The position numbers and the translations under genes were made by a program. Under the pieces are notes generated by a model that was not told the origin of the DNA, did no database searches, and was given only the letters and a program-made list of their open reading frames with translations. A stretch of 64,000 bases of DNA, taken from NCBI RefSeq assembly GCF_014192115.1, contig NZ_JACHXL010000001.1, forward strand, positions 898,788 through 962,787. Reading direction: 5' to 3'. Source of the DNA: Psychrobacter luti. Its GTDB lineage: Bacteria > Pseudomonadota > Gammaproteobacteria > Pseudomonadales > Moraxellaceae. Positions 47,649 to 57,409 of this stretch are shown in pieces (position 1 is the stretch's first letter; the number at the start of each line of letters is the position of its first letter).

Positions 47649-49148
47649 ATGAATAAACAGCCTGACAGCGCTGCGGATAATAGCCCTCACAAAAAAGTGA
47701 CGCGTAAAGTATCTGTTGCGGTCATTGGTGCCGGTACCGCCGGTCAAAACGCCTTTCGCCAAGCCAGAAAACTAAAAGATGATGTATTGATTATTAATGA
47801 GGGATTTTGGATAACCACCTGTATTGCGGTCGGTTGTATGCCAAGTAAACTCCTCATTGCCGCTGCTGACCGTGCACATGACGCCAATCATTCTGGTGAG
47901 TTTGGTGTGCATGCCAGCGCACAAATAAATGGCAAACAAGTTATGGATCGGGTTCGCGCTGAACGTGATCATTTTGCCAGCTACGTCAAAGAACAAGTAG
48001 AAAGTTGGCCTGCCGAGACAAAAATAGCGGGTCGCGCTCATATCAATAAAAAAGGATTGATTGAAGTCAATAACGAGCTAATCGAAGCGGATAAAATCAT
48101 TGTGGCGACTGGTAGCTCAACCTTTATCCCAGATGGCTGGGCAGATAAGCTTGGCAACACGATGCTTACCTCCGATACTGTCTTTGAGCTGGCTGATTTA
48201 CCAAAGTCACTGGCTGTGATAGGTGCAGGTGCCATCGGCTTAGAGCTTGCCCAAGCCTTTAACCGTTTGGGCGTCGATGTCACCTTATTTAATCGTGCCA
48301 AACGCGTGGCTGGTTTAAAGGACGATGACATTAATAATAAAGCCATAGATTGCTTAAATCGTGAGCTAACCATGCATTTGGGTAGTAACATTACCGAGGT
48401 TGGTACCCAAGCAGATACAGGCGATGAAAGCTTTCGTGCCTTTATTAATTATGAAGATAGCGCCGGTCAGAAGCAGCAGTGGAAAGGCGAATACGTCCTA
48501 GTTGCCACAGGTCGCCGCAATAACATCGAAGAGCTTGGTATTGAAAATCTAGGTGTTGAGCTTGATGATAAAAATCGCCCAAAACAGCTTGATAAAAAAA
48601 CCGGTAAAATCGGTGATTTAGAAGTCTATATCGTTGGTGATGCCAATGCTCACCTGCCGTTATTGCATGTTGCCAGTGATGAAGGATTTAGCGCCGGCAG
48701 CCTTGTTTGTGACAATAAGACAGACGCCTATATTCGCCCGCCTGCCACGCCATTTTCTATCGTATTCTGCTCGCCACAAATCGTTAATGTTGGCATGTCG
48801 TTACCTGAAATCCAAGCAGACTCAGAGCTTGAACATGTGATTGGCAAAGTGAGCTTTGACAATCAAGGACGTAGCCGCGTGATGGGTGTTAACTGCGGCC
48901 TATTGCATATTTATGGTTGTAAAAAGACGGATAGAATCTTAGGCGCGAGCATGGTCGGCCCTGATGCTGAGTATATTGGGCATATATTGGCCATGGCGAT
49001 TACCAATGATTTGAGTATCAAAGACATGCTTGATACGCCTTTTTATCATCCGACGATATTAGAAGGTTTACGTACCGCATTACGTGATGTTCAGCGACTG
49101 ATGGAAATACCTTATCAATCGCATGATACCCAAGAAGGCAATTTTTAA
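47649..49148 (+). CDS. Dihydrolipoyl dehydrogenase-like disulfide reductase
   Basis: A 499-residue FAD/NAD(P)-dependent disulfide reductase. It has the FAD-binding VIGAGTAGQNAFRQAR, the redox disulfide in CIAVGC (Cys58, Cys63) followed by MPSKLL, the second nucleotide-binding VIGAGAIGLELAQAFNRLG, and the C-terminal HPTILEGL, which gives the active-site His-Glu pair. The pattern fits a subgroup of dihydrolipoamide dehydrogenases that are not encoded with 2-oxoacid dehydrogenase complexes, and the neighbours support a stand-alone role. It follows the bcp peroxiredoxin on the same strand. The true substrate disulfide is unknown. Confidence 0.85.
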   Translation: MNKQPDSAADNSPHKKVTRKVSVAVIGAGTAGQNAFRQARKLKDDVLIINEGFWITTCIAVGCMPSKLLIAAADRAHDANHSGEFGVHASAQINGKQVMDRVRAERDHFASYVKEQVESWPAETKIAGRAHINKKGLIEVNNELIEADKIIVATGSSTFIPDGWADKLGNTMLTSDTVFELADLPKSLAVIGAGAIGLELAQAFNRLGVDVTLFNRAKRVAGLKDDDINNKAIDCLNRELTMHLGSNITEVGTQADTGDESFRAFINYEDSAGQKQQWKGEYVLVATGRRNNIEELGIENLGVELDDKNRPKQLDKKTGKIGDLEVYIVGDANAHLPLLHVASDEGFSAGSLVCDNKTDAYIRPPATPFSIVFCSPQIVNVGMSLPEIQADSELEHVIGKVSFDNQGRSRVMGVNCGLLHIYGCKKTDRILGASMVGPDAEYIGHILAMAITNDLSIKDMLDTPFYHPTILEGLRTALRDVQRLMEIPYQSHDTQEGNF

Positions 49149-49371
49149 GCATCTACTTTTAAGTGCGTACTTTTAAAAAACTACTCTCAAGAAACCGTTT
49201 TTAAAAGACTAAGTAACGAAAGTTTTTAATAAAATCATGCGTCGTCATTTTAAGTTAGCGCTAAAATAATCGCTCGCAGTACTCGAGGTCATACTTGATT
49301 TGCCTGAGCGATTTGAGTTAATTTAGAATTAGACTTTTTTAATACCCACTTTATTTAGACCTAAACCCTGC

Positions 49372-50571
49372 ATGGATGAAATGATGGCAATCGCTAGTAT
49401 TACTGACTTCTTTCAAGAGATTGTTCGCGACCTACATACTAGCCTATATCTTGCTATCGGCGGCACCATAGAAGAAGATTCCTTAGACTGGTCAGCTAAA
49501 TCAGTAGAATTGGTAAGTACGGGTATCAAAATCCTAATACTGCTGGCGGTATTGGGGTTTTTTTATTGGCTTGCTATCTACATTGTCAAAAAAAGCAGAA
49601 CCAGAATTCGACTTAATGAGCGCCGGTCAAAAATTGTCCGCTCAGTGCTACGCTATATCTGGATTGTAACCAGCTTCATTGCCATTATGAGTCAGCTTAA
49701 TTTTGAGCCAGAGACGGTCAAAGCCACTGCAAAGGCCAGTACTTGGGCGGGTATCTATTATGTGCTATGGACATCATCCGGACAAATCATTCATAAAGTC
49801 TTGCAGCATTATGGTCTGAACGCTTCTATCGAGCAGCTACTTAAAAATATTTTGTCCGTGCTGTTATTGGTATTAGGGCTTGCCAGCGTCATGGCACAAT
49901 TTGGCTTTGATATCGTGTCATTGGTAGCAGGTTTGGGTATCGCTGGTTTGGCGGTCGGCTTTGCTGCCCAATCGACGCTTGCCAACTTTATCGCTGGCAT
50001 TACTATCTTGCTTGAGCAATCGTTTCAAGTAGGCGACTGGGTAAATATCAATGATAATGAAGGGCGCGTTGTGGTTATCGCCTTACGCACCACTCATGTC
50101 TTAACCCGCGACAATATCACCGTTATTATCCCCAACTCAAATGTCGCTTCTTCTGTGGTCATCAATTTAACCTCGAAAAACTTTATACGTTTTGATATCC
50201 GTATGCGCATCGCTTTTGAAGATGATATCGACAAGGCTCGTGAGGTGATTTTGCAGGTATTATCTGAGAGCGACGTGGTATTAAATCGCCCTGAAACCTC
50301 AGCGACTGTTGATGAAATTGGCGAATATGGCGTGTTCTTTATCGTGCGTTTTTGGGTCAAGCCTGCGGCAGTGGCGCGTATGCCTAAAATCAAAGAAGCC
50401 TTACGAGAGCATATCAAACGTGCCTTTGATGCTGCTGACATCTCAACCCCTTACCCGCATATGCGCCTGCTGATGCCAAAAGAGCAGGCCTATCCTATCG
50501 TTACCAAGCCGATTGCGACCCCTACTCATTTGGTTACAGAAACAGTGTCGTTAAAAAAGGATGATAAATAA
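49372..50571 (+). CDS. Mechanosensitive ion channel, MscS family
   Basis: A 399-residue membrane protein with N-terminal helices (ILILLAVLGFFYWLAIYIV; YIWIVTSFIAIMSQL). The MscS pore helix region is VSLVAGLGIAGLAVGFAAQSTLANFIAGI, and the cytoplasmic beta domain follows (FQVGDWVNINDNEGRVV; NITVIIPNSNVASSVVIN). MscS channels open on membrane tension to release solutes on osmotic downshock. Start candidates are ATG 49372, 49381 and 49384, none with a strong ribosome binding site. The Lys/Asp-rich tail SLKKDDK is short. Confidence 0.92.
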   Translation: MDEMMAIASITDFFQEIVRDLHTSLYLAIGGTIEEDSLDWSAKSVELVSTGIKILILLAVLGFFYWLAIYIVKKSRTRIRLNERRSKIVRSVLRYIWIVTSFIAIMSQLNFEPETVKATAKASTWAGIYYVLWTSSGQIIHKVLQHYGLNASIEQLLKNILSVLLLVLGLASVMAQFGFDIVSLVAGLGIAGLAVGFAAQSTLANFIAGITILLEQSFQVGDWVNINDNEGRVVVIALRTTHVLTRDNITVIIPNSNVASSVVINLTSKNFIRFDIRMRIAFEDDIDKAREVILQVLSESDVVLNRPETSATVDEIGEYGVFFIVRFWVKPAAVARMPKIKEALREHIKRAFDAADISTPYPHMRLLMPKEQAYPIVTKPIATPTHLVTETVSLKKDDK

Positions 50572-50825
50572 CGTTGATTAGAGCGTGTCCCTAATCTAGA
50601 AAAGTAAGTTCAGAAGCCTTAAACTACAGAGGATACTTCAATCAGGGCTCTTTAGGATATGGTAAGAGCAGCTAGCATAGCTTGTAAGGTCTAAAAAAAG
50701 CTCCTATATTTTTATATCCTATATAGCGAATATCAGTTTAAAGATTTGCTTATGGATTGCTACAACCATTATTATATAAATGAAGTATTTTAAAAAAAAG
50801 ACAATAACCTAAATCGGAGTGAATA

Positions 50826-51353
50826 ATGATTACCCATGTACCTGATGTGACTTTCAAAACTCGTGTTCGTGATGAATCTATCGGAGGAGACAATCCATTT
50901 AAATGGCAAGACCTAACCACAGATGAGTTGTTTGCCAATAAAAAAGTGGTTGTGTTCTCGCTACCAGGTGCCTTTACGCCAACGTGTTCGACCAGCCATC
51001 TACCCCGCTATGAAGAGCTTTACAATGAGTTTAAGGCGTTAGGCGTAGATGAAATCGTTTGCATTTCTGTCAATGATGCCTTCGTCATGTACCAATGGGG
51101 CCTAAATCAAAACCGTGAAAACGTTTTCTTGCTTCCTGATGGCAATGGTGAGTTTACTCGTAAAATGGGCATGCTGGTTGATAAGAGTAATCTTGGCTTT
51201 GGCATGCGCTCATGGCGTTATTCGATGTATGTCGATAATAAAGCAATCAAGAAAGTGTTTAAGGAAGCTGGTTTTGACGACAACTGCCCAACAGACCCGT
51301 TTGAAGTATCAGATGCAGACACCATGTTAGCGTATTTGAAAAGTAATGCTTAA
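50826..51353 (+). CDS. Peroxiredoxin, Prx5/hybrid-type redoxin domain
   Basis: A 175-residue peroxiredoxin of the Prx5/AhpE-like redoxin class. The core shows [19 protein letters not shown] (peroxidatic Cys54), [15 protein letters not shown], and [17 protein letters not shown]. Such proteins reduce peroxides, commonly with glutathione/glutaredoxin in gammaproteobacteria. No fused glutaredoxin domain is present. It has a good start context (CGGAGTGAATA before ATG 50826) and is followed by a terminator. Confidence 0.9.
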   Translation: MITHVPDVTFKTRVRDESIGGDNPFKWQDLTTDELFANKKVVVFSLPGAFTPTCSTSHLPRYEELYNEFKALGVDEIVCISVNDAFVMYQWGLNQNRENVFLLPDGNGEFTRKMGMLVDKSNLGFGMRSWRYSMYVDNKAIKKVFKEAGFDDNCPTDPFEVSDADTMLAYLKSNA

Positions 51354-51420
51354 TCACAATCCTTAATTACAATGCTTAAGTACATTAGCTCTTGACTCGT
51401 ATTTTCAGGCGTCGATAGAT

Positions 51421-51461
51421 GCTTAAATACTGAAGCTTAATACTGAAGCTCAAATACTGTC
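51421..51461 (+). repeat. Three tandem imperfect 13-14-bp repeats
   Basis: GCTTAAATACTGAA, GCTTAATACTGAA and GCTCAAATACTGTC follow one another directly after the peroxiredoxin gene. The function is unknown. The next hairpin overlaps no part of them. Confidence 0.7.
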
Positions 51462-51462
51462 G

Positions 51463-51503
51463 AATGGCTTATTTCTTAAATATAAGGACTAAGCCGTTTT
51501 TTT
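51463..51503 (+). terminator. Terminator after the Prx5-type peroxiredoxin
   Basis: AATGGCTTA pairs with TAAGCCGTT (one G-T wobble) around an 18-base loop, followed by seven T. Confidence 0.8.
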
Positions 51504-51819
51504 ATGGTTTTTTACAAGATTTTCTATCACTGAGCGGTTTATTTTCCTTGTTTGAATGTAATTTATCTCATATTTATTACCATTTTTAAAATCAGGACAC
51601 ACCTTAGATTAAAAACCAATAATGAGCCATTTTTTTAATCTGACGCTAACTAGCCATGCTTTGAATAATGCCTTAAAGCCAAAATGTTAAAACCCATCTT
51701 TTAATCAAAGCCACTTAAACCATCCATAGCGTAATTATGGTAAAATTAGCAGTTAAACATCTTACTTTATGATGTGCCTTATTTATCAATATTTATCAAT
51801 TTAGCCCACAGGTATCCGT

Positions 51820-54126
51820 ATGACCGAAACAACCACGCCCAACTCCTTACCAGCCACTTCAGCAGAGTTGTCGCTTGACCTTATTATTACCTGTGCCGAT
51901 GGGCTTGAGGCACCGCTACAAACTGAGCTGACCAGTTTCGGTATTGCAAGCGAGATCAAGAGTACCGGTCGTTTGGCAGTCACCGGTACATTGCGCGACC
52001 TATATACCATTTGCTTATGGTCGCGGGTTGCGTCACGGGTATTGATGCTGATTAAACGTAAAAATATCAACACTGAATACGATGTGGCAGAGCAGCTTTA
52101 TGGTTTGGCAAAATCGGTCGATTGGACGGAACAATTTAAGCTAGAGCAAACATTCGCGATTCGTCTATCGGTTGATAAACGCGTTGCCGTCAGTCAGCAG
52201 TTTGCCATGCTGCGTATCAAAGATGCGATTGCCGATACTTTTAATGAAGTTTATGACAGCCGCCCCAACGTTGATAGCAAAAACCCAGATTTTTCTGTGT
52301 TTGCAACAGTCAATGATAAGCAAGCTGAGCTTTATCTAGATTTATCAGGCACCAGTTTGCATCGCCGTGGCTACCGCGTGGCCATGACTGAAGCGCCATT
52401 AAAAGAGAACTTAGCAGCAGCATTGCTCTACAGTGCAGGCTGGCATAAGAAAAATAAAGAAGGTAATGCTCCTTTATATAACGCTCTTATTGACCCGATG
52501 TGTGGTTCTGGCACCTTTATTATCGAAGCTCTACTCATGCATTGCGATTATGCCGTCGGTATTGATAAAGCAGCCAATCAATTTGGTTTTTATCAATGGC
52601 AACATCATGACGATGCGCTATGGCAACAGATGATTGATGACGCCCAGACGCGTTTCCGTGATGCATTGGCCATTATCAATGAGCAGCCAGATACTTTACC
52701 ACTGATTTTAGGCTTTGATGCCGATAGTGGTGCAATTTTGGCGACAGAAAAGAACTTAATCGCCGCCGGTTTACAGGACTTATTACCACTGCTTGACCTT
52801 GAGACGCGCGCCCTTGACCAACTAAGCAGCGTCCTAAAGCCACTGGTCGATGATGGACGCTTAAGCAATCCTTTAGTCATTACCAACCCGCCGTATGGTG
52901 AGCGCTTGGGTGATGAAGAGATGATTAAACCGTTATATCATGCGCTTGGGCTGATTTTACAAGACAGTTTTGCTGGCATTGATATCGACCCTATGGTTGG
53001 AATCTTGGCGGCCAATGTCGAACAAGTCGATATATTACCGATTAAAGAGCCAAAAACCTTACGTTGCCATAATGGTGCTATTACGGTTTATTTCCGCTAC
53101 GGTACTTTGATTGCTGGGCAAACGGGTAATTTGGTCAGCCGCTTTGAGAAACGTGAGATTGAAGTGGAAGAAGGACAAGACTTCATCAACCGTTTGCAAA
53201 AGAATCTTGCCAAACTGAAAAAACTGGCTAAAAAAGACAATGTCAGTAATTTACGCGTTTATAATGCTGATTTGCCCGATTTTAAAGTAGCGGTCGATTT
53301 ATATGGCGATTATGTGCACGTGCAAGAATACGCACCACCAAAAACCATTCCACCTGAAACGGCGAAAAAACGCTTTAATTTGGCCTTAATGGGCATTCGT
53401 GAAGTATTTGGTATTAATCGCGAGCAAATTTTTATTAAAACCCGTGCGCGTCAGTCTGGTAATGACCAATATAGCAAGCAAGGCAATACTGAAAAGCGTG
53501 GCAAGTTCTATGTCGCTCGTGAAGATGGCGCGTACTTCTATGTCAACTTTACCGATTATCTCGATACAGGCTTGTTTATTGATCACCGTAATATGCGCGC
53601 CCGTATCAAAGACAACAGTCGTAATAAATCTGTCCTGAACTTGTTTGCTTATACCTGTACAGCAAGTGTCCATGCGGCATTGGCTGGCGCGAAAAAAGTC
53701 ACCAGCGTTGATTTATCACAAAACTACCTCGATTGGGGCAAGCAAAACTTTGTCTTGAATGGTCTTGACGTTAGCCGCAACAAATATCAGTTTGTCGCTG
53801 CTGATATCTTTGAGTGGATTAAAGACAATACGGAACAATTTGATATTATCTTTATCGATCCGCCAACCTTTTCGAATTCGAAAAAGTTCCAAGGTACCTT
53901 TGATGTGCAGCGCGACCACTCTGCTCTTATTAATCGTGCGATGAACCGCTTGACCTCAGATGGCGTATTGTATTTCTCCAACAACTTTACTCGCTTTGAG
54001 CTCGATGAGCAGCTGACTGAGCGCTATGATATTGTTGATATCACCCAAAAAACCATTGGTTTTGATTTTGATGTTAAAAAGCCCATTCATCAGAGCTTTG
54101 AGATTCGTCATCGTCAAAGCCTATAA
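51820..54126 (+). CDS. rlmKL: Bifunctional 23S rRNA methyltransferase RlmKL
   Basis: A 768-residue fusion of two SAM-dependent methyltransferases. The N-terminal THUMP domain (LIITCADGLEAPLQTEL) leads into the RlmL module (m2G2445), with N356-P-P-Y in the catalytic motif. The C-terminal RlmK module (m7G2069) has DPPTFS at Asp680, and the linker carries VNFTDYLDTGLFIDHRNMR. Both activities are kept on one chain as in E. coli. AGG is 8 bases before ATG 51820. A strong terminator follows. Confidence 0.96.
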   Translation: MTETTTPNSLPATSAELSLDLIITCADGLEAPLQTELTSFGIASEIKSTGRLAVTGTLRDLYTICLWSRVASRVLMLIKRKNINTEYDVAEQLYGLAKSVDWTEQFKLEQTFAIRLSVDKRVAVSQQFAMLRIKDAIADTFNEVYDSRPNVDSKNPDFSVFATVNDKQAELYLDLSGTSLHRRGYRVAMTEAPLKENLAAALLYSAGWHKKNKEGNAPLYNALIDPMCGSGTFIIEALLMHCDYAVGIDKAANQFGFYQWQHHDDALWQQMIDDAQTRFRDALAIINEQPDTLPLILGFDADSGAILATEKNLIAAGLQDLLPLLDLETRALDQLSSVLKPLVDDGRLSNPLVITNPPYGERLGDEEMIKPLYHALGLILQDSFAGIDIDPMVGILAANVEQVDILPIKEPKTLRCHNGAITVYFRYGTLIAGQTGNLVSRFEKREIEVEEGQDFINRLQKNLAKLKKLAKKDNVSNLRVYNADLPDFKVAVDLYGDYVHVQEYAPPKTIPPETAKKRFNLALMGIREVFGINREQIFIKTRARQSGNDQYSKQGNTEKRGKFYVAREDGAYFYVNFTDYLDTGLFIDHRNMRARIKDNSRNKSVLNLFAYTCTASVHAALAGAKKVTSVDLSQNYLDWGKQNFVLNGLDVSRNKYQFVAADIFEWIKDNTEQFDIIFIDPPTFSNSKKFQGTFDVQRDHSALINRAMNRLTSDGVLYFSNNFTRFELDEQLTERYDIVDITQKTIGFDFDVKKPIHQSFEIRHRQSL

Positions 54127-54207
54127 TTTAGATTTATAGATGCCGGTAAAGGTTGAGCACTGCGTTTAAATGTTGTCCTTTATCGTTAGTCTTATCGTAC
54201 ACATAAC

Positions 54208-54242
54208 AATGACCCAATCGGCTTTGATTGGGTCATTTTTTG
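54208..54242 (+). terminator. Terminator after rlmKL
   Basis: Perfect 12-bp arms AATGACCCAATC and GATTGGGTCATT, followed by a T-run. Confidence 0.92.
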
Positions 54243-54400
54243 TTGTTATGATAGAGCGTCACTAAGTAATGGTTAAGCGATGGTTTTATGTGCATTTTAA
54301 TCCCGCTATCGCTTGCATGTATAGATTTTGGCTGTTGCAGCACTCATTCCTAACGCTGTAATAGTTAAACCTTCCCTACTCTAATAACAAGGACAATTCC

Positions 54401-54976
54401 ATGGCATTATCCCTTAATAAAGGCGGTAACTTATCGCTCACTAAAACTGACCCAAACTTAACCAAGCTGCTTATCGGTCTTGGCTGGGATGAGCGCGCGA
54501 CTTCTGGCGCTGAGTTTGATTTGGATGCCAGTGTATTTTTACTCAGCACGGCGGGTAAAGTACGCGGCGACCATGACTTTATTTTTTACAACCAGCTTAA
54601 ATCTGACAATGGCGCTGTTGAGCATACCGGCGATAACCGTACGGGCGAAGGCGATGGCGATGATGAAGTCGTTAAAGTAAACCTAACCCAAGTTCCTGCT
54701 GATGTCGATAAAATCGTCGTCACCGTCACTATTCATGATGCAGCTGCTCGTAGCCAAAACTTTGGTCAAGTGGCCAACGCTTTTATCCGTGTTGTAAATG
54801 AAGAAACTGGCACGGAAGTGGTACGTTTTGATTTAGCAGAAGATTACTCTGTTGAAACCGCAATGGTATTTGGCGAAGTCTATCGTCATAACGGTGAGTG
54901 GAAATTCCGCGCCGTTGGTCAAGGTTATTCAGGTGGCTTGCAAGCCATGTGTCAGCAGTATGGCGTCGATATCTAA
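54401..54976 (+). CDS. terD: TerD family protein (copy 1)
   Basis: A 191-residue soluble TerD-domain protein: [15 protein letters not shown], the [10 protein letters not shown] strand (Asp40, Asp42) and the acidic calcium-site segment [13 protein letters not shown] at 77-89, then [22 protein letters not shown]. TerD proteins bind calcium and belong to a membrane-linked stress system first seen as tellurite resistance. It is one of three TerD-family copies here and the first gene of the Ter island. Its transcript is probably ended by the terminator at 55165. Confidence 0.95.
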   Translation: MALSLNKGGNLSLTKTDPNLTKLLIGLGWDERATSGAEFDLDASVFLLSTAGKVRGDHDFIFYNQLKSDNGAVEHTGDNRTGEGDGDDEVVKVNLTQVPADVDKIVVTVTIHDAAARSQNFGQVANAFIRVVNEETGTEVVRFDLAEDYSVETAMVFGEVYRHNGEWKFRAVGQGYSGGLQAMCQQYGVDI

Positions 54977-55164
54977 ATTGATATTTACCCTGTGTTAACC
55001 TCTTTAACTAGACAATAAACACGTCCAGAACTTAAAGTTATGCTACATCACTATGTGCTATCCCTATGCGCTGTAACTATGACTGTAAAATGTGGTTGCA
55101 AAATAGTCACAATTTTCAGTAGTTAAATGATTGGTAATGCTTTATGTTTCGTTTAAAATTATGC

Positions 55165-55196
55165 AAAAAAAGCGGTTAGCGATAACCGCTTTTTTT
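55165..55196 (+). terminator. Terminator between terD (copy 1) and the DUF475 gene
   Basis: Perfect 14-bp arms AAAAAAAGCGGTTA and TAACCGCTTTTTTT around GCGA. Its presence inside the upstream open frame also shows that the DUF475 gene starts later. Confidence 0.92.
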
Positions 55197-55253
55197 GTGG
55201 TTAGTGTCTATAATAGACCGACCTTAGCTTTATGCAACCAGACAGGATGTGTC

Positions 55254-56321
55254 ATGAGACATTTTTATTTAGACTTTATCTTCACAGCCATCGCCCTAGC
55301 GGTAGCGGCGTGGTGGGGATATTCACACGGCGGTATGGGCGGCTTGATAACCACCCTATCTATTACTGCTATTTTGGCCGTCATGGAGATTTCATTATCA
55401 TTTGATAATGCGGTGGTCAACGCCTCAGTCCTTAAAGGCTGGGACGAATTTTGGAAAAAGATATTTTTAACCGTCGGTATTTTAGTTGCCGTATTCGGTA
55501 TGCGCTTGGTATTCCCTATTGTCATCGTTGCGGTTACCGCCGACTTAGGTATTATGCAAGTGGTCGACTTGGCTTTAAATGACCCTAAAGAATATTCTGC
55601 CCGCTTAATGGCGCACCATGCTGAAATCTCAGCATTTGGTGGTATCTTCTTGCTATTGGTGTTCTTAAACTTCATCTTTGATGATAAAGAAGTCCATTGG
55701 TTTGACTGGTTAGAGAGCCGTTTGGCAAAGCTGGGTAAGGTTGATGCGATGAGCGTGTTTGTCGCCCTTATTGTTTTGATGATTGCCGTATCGTGGGCGA
55801 ATGCCGATCAGTCAGCAGCGGTATTGATTGCAGGCGTCTGGGGTATCTTAGTATACCTTGGCGTACAAGTTGTCTCGGGTATGCTTGAGGGTGACCTTGA
55901 AGCAGACTTAGAAAACGAAGAGAGTGGCTCGGGAGCTGCGGCGACTAGCGCAATTATGAAGGGTGGTATTATCGGCTTCTTATACTTAGAAGTCCTTGAT
56001 GCTTCATTCAGTTTCGATGGTGTGATTGGCGCATTTGCGATTACCAATGACGTTATCGTGATTATGCTTGGTCTTGCTATTGGTGCGATGTTTGTTCGTT
56101 CGATGACTATCTTCTTGGTCGATAAAGGCACACTTGATGAATTCGTCTACCTTGAGCATGGTGCGCATTATGCCATCGGTGCTTTAGCCATCATCATGTT
56201 GTTATCGGTGAAATTCCATGTGCCAGAGATTGTGACTGGTCTTATTGGCATTGCGTTTATTGGTTGGGCGTTTGTCGCTTCACTGAACTATCGTAAGCGA
56301 GAAGCAAAGTCGATTACTTAG
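55254..56321 (+). CDS. TerC-related DUF475 integral membrane protein
   Basis: A 355-residue membrane protein with about nine hydrophobic segments. It contains LAVMEISLSFDNAVVNA, the acidic transport-type motif seen in TerC/DUF475 proteins, and a matching late segment LDASFSFDGVIGAFAI. DUF475 is related to TerC, an integral membrane component of the Ter system possibly handling metal ions. AGGA lies 7 bases before ATG 55254. The open frame continues upstream to 55131, but a terminator lies in that extension, so 55254 is the true start. Confidence 0.92.
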   Translation: MRHFYLDFIFTAIALAVAAWWGYSHGGMGGLITTLSITAILAVMEISLSFDNAVVNASVLKGWDEFWKKIFLTVGILVAVFGMRLVFPIVIVAVTADLGIMQVVDLALNDPKEYSARLMAHHAEISAFGGIFLLLVFLNFIFDDKEVHWFDWLESRLAKLGKVDAMSVFVALIVLMIAVSWANADQSAAVLIAGVWGILVYLGVQVVSGMLEGDLEADLENEESGSGAAATSAIMKGGIIGFLYLEVLDASFSFDGVIGAFAITNDVIVIMLGLAIGAMFVRSMTIFLVDKGTLDEFVYLEHGAHYAIGALAIIMLLSVKFHVPEIVTGLIGIAFIGWAFVASLNYRKREAKSIT

Positions 56322-56390
56322 TTTGAATTTTAGTTTAAAAGCTAAGTTCAAATTAAGCAAAAAGTGCTTTGGTAGAAAATCGTAGTAATG

Positions 56391-56428
56391 ACAGGTTATA
56401 TCAAGTAATTGGTATAGCCTGTTTTTTT
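56391..56428 (+). terminator. Terminator after the DUF475 gene
   Basis: Arms ACAGGTTATA and TATAGCCTGT (one G-T wobble) with a 12-base loop, followed by seven T. Confidence 0.88.
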
Positions 56429-56497
56429 ATCTGTATTTATATACTATGTTTTTGAATACTTATAATCAGTGAAAAGTAATATAGATACATCACGCAC

Positions 56498-56565
56498 TGC
56501 TGATATCAATTTTTCTTGCTTGCTGTGCCTGCGCAGACAGAGGCTACAAAAAATTGATATCAGCA
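56498..56565. repeat. 68-bp element with 17-bp perfect terminal inverted repeats
   Basis: TGCTGATATCAATTTTT (56498-56514) and AAAAATTGATATCAGCA (56549-56565) are exact reverse complements around a 34-base GC-richer core. It lies between the convergent DUF475 and yhhQ genes. There is no T-run after the outer arm on either strand, so this is not a standard terminator; it resembles a small dispersed or MITE-like repeat. No second copy was noticed in this window. Confidence 0.75.
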
Positions 56566-56702
56566 ATACCGTAGCGTTTTTAGGATATTTTGACTATATC
56601 TAAATCTTTGGCGTTAATTTGAGTTTATCTACCCTTTCGATGCGTGAAAGACACCTTACCAATACATACCATTTTAAATACGGTCAACCTAGCTGTTTAT
56701 TT

Positions 56703-57362
56703 TCACTTCCCTGCCAGTATCTTCTGCAATTTTGCCAATATCACACCATATAGAGGTAAGAAGATAAGCACGCCCATCACTATCTTAAACAAGTAATCCA
56801 TCGCGCCAATCTCAACCCAGTGCGTTGCCATAAAGGGGTCTGGGCTTTTATAAAAGGCGATGGCAAAAAAGCAAAAGCTATCGACAAGATTGCCAATAAA
56901 TGTCGATACCAGGGGCGCAATCCACCATGTTTTAAGTTGGCGTAATTTATTAAATACTTGGATATCTAACAGCTGTCCGACGACATAAGCGCTAAAGCTT
57001 GCTACTACAATGCGAAAGACAAACAGATTAAAATCTAGCAGATGCTCATGACCAACAAACTGTCCATTTGAAAATACCACTGAGAAATAATAAGAAATCA
57101 CCAAAGCTGGCAACATAGCAAAGAAGATGATTCTTCTGGCAAGATTTTGACCAAATATGCGTACAGTCAAATCAGTAATTAGAAAGATGAACGGAAAGGT
57201 GACGGCGCCCCATGTGGTGATAAAACCAAATAGCCCAACAGGTATTTGCACCAAGTAATTACTAATAGCGATGATAAAGATATGTAGGCTGACAAGCCAG
57301 AATAAAGCACGGCTGTAGCGAATAGATTGAATCGGGGTGGTTGAAAGGGTACTACTGCTCAT
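56703..57362 (-). CDS. yhhQ: Queuosine precursor transporter YhhQ
   Basis: A 219-residue inner-membrane protein with about six hydrophobic segments. Family signatures of the YhhQ/QPTR (DUF165) group are GFITTWGAVTFPFIFLITDL, GQLLDIQVFNKLRQL and the STFIGNLVDSFCFFAIAFY helix. It imports preQ0/preQ1. The ATG at 57362 is preceded by AAGGA that lies inside a preQ1-I riboswitch and is set 7 bases before the start, so preQ1 should shut off translation. It is encoded opposite to the surrounding Ter genes. Confidence 0.95.
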   Translation of the reverse strand: MSSSTLSTTPIQSIRYSRALFWLVSLHIFIIAISNYLVQIPVGLFGFITTWGAVTFPFIFLITDLTVRIFGQNLARRIIFFAMLPALVISYYFSVVFSNGQFVGHEHLLDFNLFVFRIVVASFSAYVVGQLLDIQVFNKLRQLKTWWIAPLVSTFIGNLVDSFCFFAIAFYKSPDPFMATHWVEIGAMDYLFKIVMGVLIFLPLYGVILAKLQKILAGK

Positions 57363-57369
57363 AGAAGAG

Positions 57370-57403
57370 TCCTTTTTTTAATTCAGGGTTGAGGGAACCT
57401 GGG
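57370..57403 (-). ncRNA. preQ1-I riboswitch in the yhhQ leader
   Basis: On the minus strand the leader from 57403 to 57370 matches the preQ1-I pattern. CAGG pairs with CCTG to form P1, the loop starts TTC, an ACCCTG segment closes P1, then an A-rich tail of seven consecutive A leads to GGA. The loop CCT can pair with AGG of the Shine-Dalgarno sequence to form the pseudoknot, so ligand binding would hide the ribosome binding site. GGA is 7 bases from the yhhQ ATG. Class, arrangement and target gene agree. Confidence 0.85.
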
Positions 57404-57409
57404 CGCGCT

